From a beta proteobacterium L13 (GTDB lineage: Bacteria; Pseudomonadota; Gammaproteobacteria; Burkholderiales; Chromobacteriaceae): 64,000 nt of DNA. Numbering within the stretch: the stretch's first letter is position 1; every line of letters starts with the position of its first letter. Location: NCBI GenBank assembly GCA_000335715.1, contig AMYZ01000001.1, positions 62,001-126,000 on the forward strand, read 5' to 3'. This document shows positions 60,541 through 64,000 of the stretch, piece after piece. The translations under genes were made by a program, and so were the position numbers. Below the pieces are notes generated by a model. That model searched no databases, was not told where the DNA came from, and was given only the letters and a program-made list of their open reading frames with translations.

Positions 60541-62445
60541 TTACTGGCCGCGCATGAACAGGGCATCCAGGTCGCGCATGCCCAGGCGGCTCCAGGTCGG
60601 GCGACCGTGGTTGCATTGGCCGGAGCGCTCGGTGGCTTCCATGTCGCGCAGCAGGGCGTTCATTTCCGGCAGGGTGAGCTGGCGGTTGGCGCGGACTGCG
60701 CCGTGGCAGGCCATGGTGGCCAGCAGCTCGTTGCGGCGCTCGGTCATGACTTGCGTCAGGCCGTGTTCGCGCACGTCTTTCAGTACGGCACGGGCCAGCT
60801 CCACCGCATTGCCTTCCTTTAGCCATACCGGCATGCCGCGCACGGCAATCTGGGTGGGTGAGAGTACGGCCAGCTCGACGCCGAGGCGTTTCATGTCGTC
60901 GGCGCTTTCTTCTACCGTGGCTACCTCGAAACGGTCTGCGGCAAACGACACCGGCAGCAGCAGCGGCTGCATGGGGATGGCGTCGGCCTCCAGCGCCGTT
61001 TTCAGGCGTTCGTACACAATACGCTCATGCGCCGCGTGCATGTCCACCACGATCAGCCCGTCTTCACACTGGCTCAGAATGTACACGCCGTGCAGCTGCG
61101 CCAGGGCAAAACCCAGCGGCGGGATGCCTTCGCTGGCGGCGGGTAGCGTAATGGCCGGGCTGGCTGTACCGAGAGGTAGGGCTGCGCTGATGGCAGGCTG
61201 CTGCCGCTCTTCGTCACGCAGGCCGGCAAACTGCTTGTCGTACACGCCAATGGCTTCACGCGCCACATGCAGCGGGATGCTTTGCTGCTCGTAGCGGTAG
61301 GTTTGCGGTAGCGGCGTGCGGCCAACGTTGGCCGCAGGGCGCGGTGGCGGCAGACTGGTTTGCTGGCCTATGGGTGCGGCGCCTGCCGGGGCGGCGGCTG
61401 TGGCGCCAGGCTCGCCCACAGGCTGCTCGTGCAGCTGTACCGCCGGGCTGGCGCCCGCGGTGGTGCTGGCCAGGGCGCGGTGCACGCTGTGGAACAGAAA
61501 CTGGTGGATGGCCTGGCTTTCGCGAAAGCGCACCTCGATCTTGGTGGGGTGCACGTTTACGTCTACGCCGGCCGGATCCAGCGTGAAAAACAGTGCATAG
61601 GCCGGGTGGCGCTCGTGGTGCAGCACGTCGCGGTAGGCCTGGCGTAGCGCGTGCTGCGCGGTTTTGTCACGCACAAAGCGCCCGTTGACGAAGAAATACT
61701 GCGCGTCGCGGCTGGCTTTCGAGTAGGTAGGGCTGGCCACAAAGCCGGTCAGGCCCAGGCCGGCAGCCTGGGTATCCAGCGGCAGTGCCGCCTCGACAAA
61801 GTCCTTGCCCAGCAGGGCGCCGACGCGCTCGGCCACGGTCTGCTGCGGCAGGCGCCATACCACCTTGCCGTTGTGGCGCAGGGTGAATTCCACCTGCGGG
61901 TGCGCCAAGGCGATGCGCTCGAAAGTGGCGGCGCAGTGGGCGTATTCGGTGTTGTCGCTCTTCAGGAATTTGCGTCGTGCCGGGGTGTTGAAGTAGAGAT
62001 CGACTACTTCCACGCTGGTGCCGGCCGGGTGTGCGGCCGGCTCTACCGGGTGCAGGGTGCCATCGATGGCAATAATCTGGTGCGCGTGTTCGGCGTCGTG
62101 CGGGCGGCTGGTGAGCGTCAGGCGCGATACCGAGGCCACGCTGGCCAGCCCCTCACCGCGAAAGCCCAGTGTGGACACGCTTTCCAGGTCGTCCAGGCTG
62201 CTGATCTTGCTGGTGGCGTGGCGATCCAGCGCCAGCGGCAGGTCGTCAGCGGCAATGCCGTTGCCGTTGTCGGTAACGCGAATCAGCTTGATGCCACCCT
62301 GTGCCAGGTCCACGGTAATCTTGCTGGCGCCGGCGTCCAGGCTGTTTTCCAGCATTTCTTTCAGGGCCGACGCCGGGCGCTCGACCACTTCGCCAGCGGC
62401 AATCTGGTTGACCAGGTGGTCGGGCAGTTTCTGGATGCGTTTCAT
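60541..62445 (-). CDS. mutL: DNA mismatch repair protein MutL
   Basis: The 634-aa GHKL ATPase couples mismatch recognition to strand removal. N-terminal ATPase: ENSLDAGAS (about 33-41), DNGNGI (59-64), FRGEGLASV (95-103). A Pro/Ala-rich linker (about 325-400) precedes the dimerisation domain, which carries DMHAAHERIVYE at 468-479. This fits the endonuclease motif DQHAxxExxxxE with Met for Gln, so it may nick DNA itself, as many MutL proteins outside the Dam-directed gamma group do. The linker hosts the 20-bp repeat palindrome at 61317-61336 (residues 371-377, AANVGRT). Confidence 0.95.
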   Translation of the reverse strand: MKRIQKLPDHLVNQIAAGEVVERPASALKEMLENSLDAGASKITVDLAQGGIKLIRVTDNGNGIAADDLPLALDRHATSKISSLDDLESVSTLGFRGEGLASVASVSRLTLTSRPHDAEHAHQIIAIDGTLHPVEPAAHPAGTSVEVVDLYFNTPARRKFLKSDNTEYAHCAATFERIALAHPQVEFTLRHNGKVVWRLPQQTVAERVGALLGKDFVEAALPLDTQAAGLGLTGFVASPTYSKASRDAQYFFVNGRFVRDKTAQHALRQAYRDVLHHERHPAYALFFTLDPAGVDVNVHPTKIEVRFRESQAIHQFLFHSVHRALASTTAGASPAVQLHEQPVGEPGATAAAPAGAAPIGQQTSLPPPRPAANVGRTPLPQTYRYEQQSIPLHVAREAIGVYDKQFAGLRDEERQQPAISAALPLGTASPAITLPAASEGIPPLGFALAQLHGVYILSQCEDGLIVVDMHAAHERIVYERLKTALEADAIPMQPLLLPVSFAADRFEVATVEESADDMKRLGVELAVLSPTQIAVRGMPVWLKEGNAVELARAVLKDVREHGLTQVMTERRNELLATMACHGAVRANRQLTLPEMNALLRDMEATERSGQCNHGRPTWSRLGMRDLDALFMRGQ

Positions 62446-62529
62446 GCGCTGGAGCTCTAGTTTGGCAAGGGGAAAATCAAAAATACTTTTGCCATGAACG
62501 GCACGGCAAGCTCTTCTGCATTACAAAAA

Positions 62530-62628
62530 CCACGAAACAACACGAAAGCCGTATCGGGCGTGGCCCGCTGCTGGTGCACTGCTGGCCAGGCCCGTAGCGT
62601 GTTTCCGTGCTTTCGTGTGTTTTCGTGG
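62530..62628. repeat. Long inverted repeat of CACGAAA type
   Basis: CCACGAAACAACACGAAAGC (62530-62549) pairs with GCTTTCGTGTGTTTTCGTGG (62609-62628), 18 of 20 positions, 59 bases apart, in the 190-base gap between mutL and the DedA gene. Each arm has two CACGAAA units about 10 bases apart. It resembles a dispersed CACGAAA repeat I have seen in assorted environmental genomes, with no established function that I can name. Not a terminator (no adjacent T run). Confidence 0.7.
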
Positions 62629-62635
62629 CTAAAAA

Positions 62636-63280
62636 TCAGGTTTTGCGTGCCGCACGGCGGTGGCGTATCACTTCGATAATGCCTGGCAGCATGGAGACGA
62701 TAATGATGCCGAAAATCAGGTATTCCAGATTCTTGCGCACGAAAGGCATGTTGCCGAAGAAGAAGCCGGCGTAAGTAAAGCCGATCACCCACAACAAGGC
62801 GCCGATCACGTTGTAGCTCAGGAACTGGCGGTACTCCATGCGCCCGATGCCGGCCACGAACGGCGCAAACGTGCGCACGATGGGCACAAAGCGGGCAAAG
62901 ATGATGGTTTTACCGCCGTGCTTTTCGTAAAAGGCGTGCGTCTTGTCCAGATAAGACTGCTTGAGCAGGCGTGGAAAGCGTGCAAACAGCTTCATGCCGG
63001 TGTGGCGGCCAATGGTGTAATTGACGCCATCGCCCAGAATGGCCGCCACGATCAGCAGGGCCACCAGCAGGTGCACGTTCATCTGCCCCATGGCTGCCAG
63101 CGCGCCGGCCACGAATAGCAGCGAGTCGCCCGGCAGGAAGGGGGTGACCACCAGCCCGGTTTCGCAGAACACGATCAGGAACAGGATGAAATAAATCCAC
63201 GGCCCATAGTCGGCCACGAGTGTGGCCAGATGGGTGTCGATGTGCAGGATGAAGTCGATCAGGAAAGTAATCAGTTCCAT
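62636..63280 (-). CDS. DedA family membrane protein
   Basis: 214 aa from ATG 63280 ([20 protein letters not shown]); the frame extends 30 codons further upstream without family similarity. [21 protein letters not shown] and [11 protein letters not shown]-like [21 protein letters not shown] are the DedA signatures, with four or more hydrophobic segments. Related proteins act in membrane homeostasis and as lipid flippases. Confidence 0.9.
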   Translation of the reverse strand: MELITFLIDFILHIDTHLATLVADYGPWIYFILFLIVFCETGLVVTPFLPGDSLLFVAGALAAMGQMNVHLLVALLIVAAILGDGVNYTIGRHTGMKLFARFPRLLKQSYLDKTHAFYEKHGGKTIIFARFVPIVRTFAPFVAGIGRMEYRQFLSYNVIGALLWVIGFTYAGFFFGNMPFVRKNLEYLIFGIIIVSMLPGIIEVIRHRRAARKT

Positions 63281-63345
63281 GGTCTTGTTTTGCAGTGGCT
63301 GGCAGGGCAGGGCTGAGCCAGCCCGGCTTTGCAAGACACCGTAAC

Positions 63346-63374
63346 AAGGTTGGCCGCATGGTGCGGCCAACCTT
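63346..63374. terminator. Inverted repeat-pair terminator between DedA and secF
   Basis: AAGGTTGGCCGCA (63346-63358) pairs perfectly with TGCGGCCAACCTT (63362-63374), 3-base loop; both repeat cores are exact. On the plus strand it is followed by TC, on the minus strand by GT, so the T run is weak; the stem itself is strong. It lies after the secF stop (63398) on the minus strand. Confidence 0.75.
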
Positions 63375-63397
63375 TCATTGCTGTACGAGGCAGGGCG

Positions 63398-64000
63398 TTA
63401 CACCACCGCTTCTTCTTTCGGTTTCACCACTTTCACCATGTGCTCGCGGGTCGTACCCAGCGCCAGCGCCAGCGGGCTGGCCACCAGAACCGACGAGTAG
63501 ATGCCGAACACGATGCCGATGGTCAGCGCCATGGCAAAGCCGTGCAGTGCCGGGCCGCCAAACAGCAGCATGGACAGCACCATGGTTTCGGTCGAGCCGT
63601 GGGTGATGAAGGTACGGCTCATGGTGGCGGTAATGGCGTTGTCGATTACCTCCGCTGTGCTCTTGCCACGCATGGCCGGGCGGCGGAAGTTTTCACGGAT
63701 ACGGTCAAACACCACCACCGACTCGTTCACCGAGTAACCCAACACCGCCAGCACGCCGGCCAGCACGGTCAGGCTGAATTCCCACTGGAACAGCGCAAAG
63801 CAGCCCAGGATGATCACCACGTCGTGCATGTTGGCAATAATGGCCGACAGCGCCAGGCGCCATTCAAAGCGGATAGCCAGGTAAATCACGATGCCCACGC
63901 AGACCAGCAGGATGGCGGTCAGGCCGCTGCTGACCAGCTCTTCACCGACGCTAGGGCCGACAAATTCCACCTTGCGCAGCTGTACGCTGGCGTCGCCGGC
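63398..64000 (-). CDS. secF: Protein translocase subunit SecF, 3' part
   Basis: Runs off the right edge. The visible 200 residues begin AGDASVQLRKVEFVGPSVGEEL and show the SecD/SecF family membrane region (SAIIANMHDVVIILGCFALF; LGYSVNESVVVFDRIRENFR), ending EHMVKVVKPKEEAVV. SecDF uses the proton gradient to pull proteins out of the SecYEG channel. The N-terminus and probably secD lie beyond 64000. Confidence 0.92.
   Translation of the reverse strand, partial: AGDASVQLRKVEFVGPSVGEELVSSGLTAILLVCVGIVIYLAIRFEWRLALSAIIANMHDVVIILGCFALFQWEFSLTVLAGVLAVLGYSVNESVVVFDRIRENFRRPAMRGKSTAEVIDNAITATMSRTFITHGSTETMVLSMLLFGGPALHGFAMALTIGIVFGIYSSVLVASPLALALGTTREHMVKVVKPKEEAVV

Overview
The window looks like chromosomal DNA of a Neisseriales betaproteobacterium, most likely in or near Chromobacteriaceae (Chromobacterium/Vogesella-like). 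This is inferred from three things: the phenylalanine hydroxylase closely resembles my memory of the Chromobacterium violaceum enzyme, including its three iron ligands; sdhCDAB-sdhE-gltA-sucAB-lpdA-sucCD is one continuous run; and pyrG-kdsA-eno-ftsB has the arrangement usual in beta/gammaproteobacteria. Coding density is high and GC content is high. I saw no rRNA, tRNA, insertion sequence, prophage or CRISPR array.

Layout. 1-1402 (minus): the 5' end of prfB with its +1 frameshift site, then mdh. 1614-15431 (plus): a GntR/HutC regulator with a 14-bp palindromic operator, followed by nearly the whole oxidative TCA cycle (succinate dehydrogenase, SdhE, citrate synthase, 2-oxoglutarate dehydrogenase E1/E2/E3, succinyl-CoA synthetase). 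15502-25024: a LysR/solute-binding pair, a candidate structured RNA, a MerR-controlled Zn/Cd/Pb P-type ATPase, a putative metalloprotease, an ABC exporter, a thioesterase, an acetyltransferase and a pseudouridine synthase. 25102-33698: a POT peptide transporter, a tryptophanase operon with a recognisable TnaC leader peptide, a ClpP-like periplasmic protein, an FMN hydroxy-acid oxidase, and a divergent SgrR-like regulator/MFS exporter pair. 33789-39440 (minus): the cbb3 oxidase operon ccoNOQP, then ccoG, fixH and a YbaY-type lipoprotein, with a perfect FNR box placed for activation of ccoN. 39863-49510: two metallopeptidases, a DMT permease, an Lrp/phhA pair, a hybrid histidine kinase and a degenerate gene remnant. 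49607-64000: guaA, smpB, ratA-rnfH, a diguanylate cyclase, ftsB-eno-kdsA-pyrG, rpmB-rpmG, a small lipoprotein, mutL, a DedA protein and the 3' part of secF.

The most unusual signal is a short repeat, GTTGGCCGCA. The 9-base core TTGGCCGCA occurs about 48 times by hand count (27 on one strand, 21 on the other), where base composition predicts roughly one. Copies lie both inside genes and between them, and repeatedly pair as inverted repeats at gene ends. This is how DNA uptake sequences of Neisseriaceae behave, but the motif is not the known Neisseria DUS. It is a candidate uptake or genome-marking signal. Secondary finds are the TnaC leader, the FNR-type cco promoter, a roughly 265-nt structured RNA candidate, and a collapsed leucine-rich-repeat/kinase gene.
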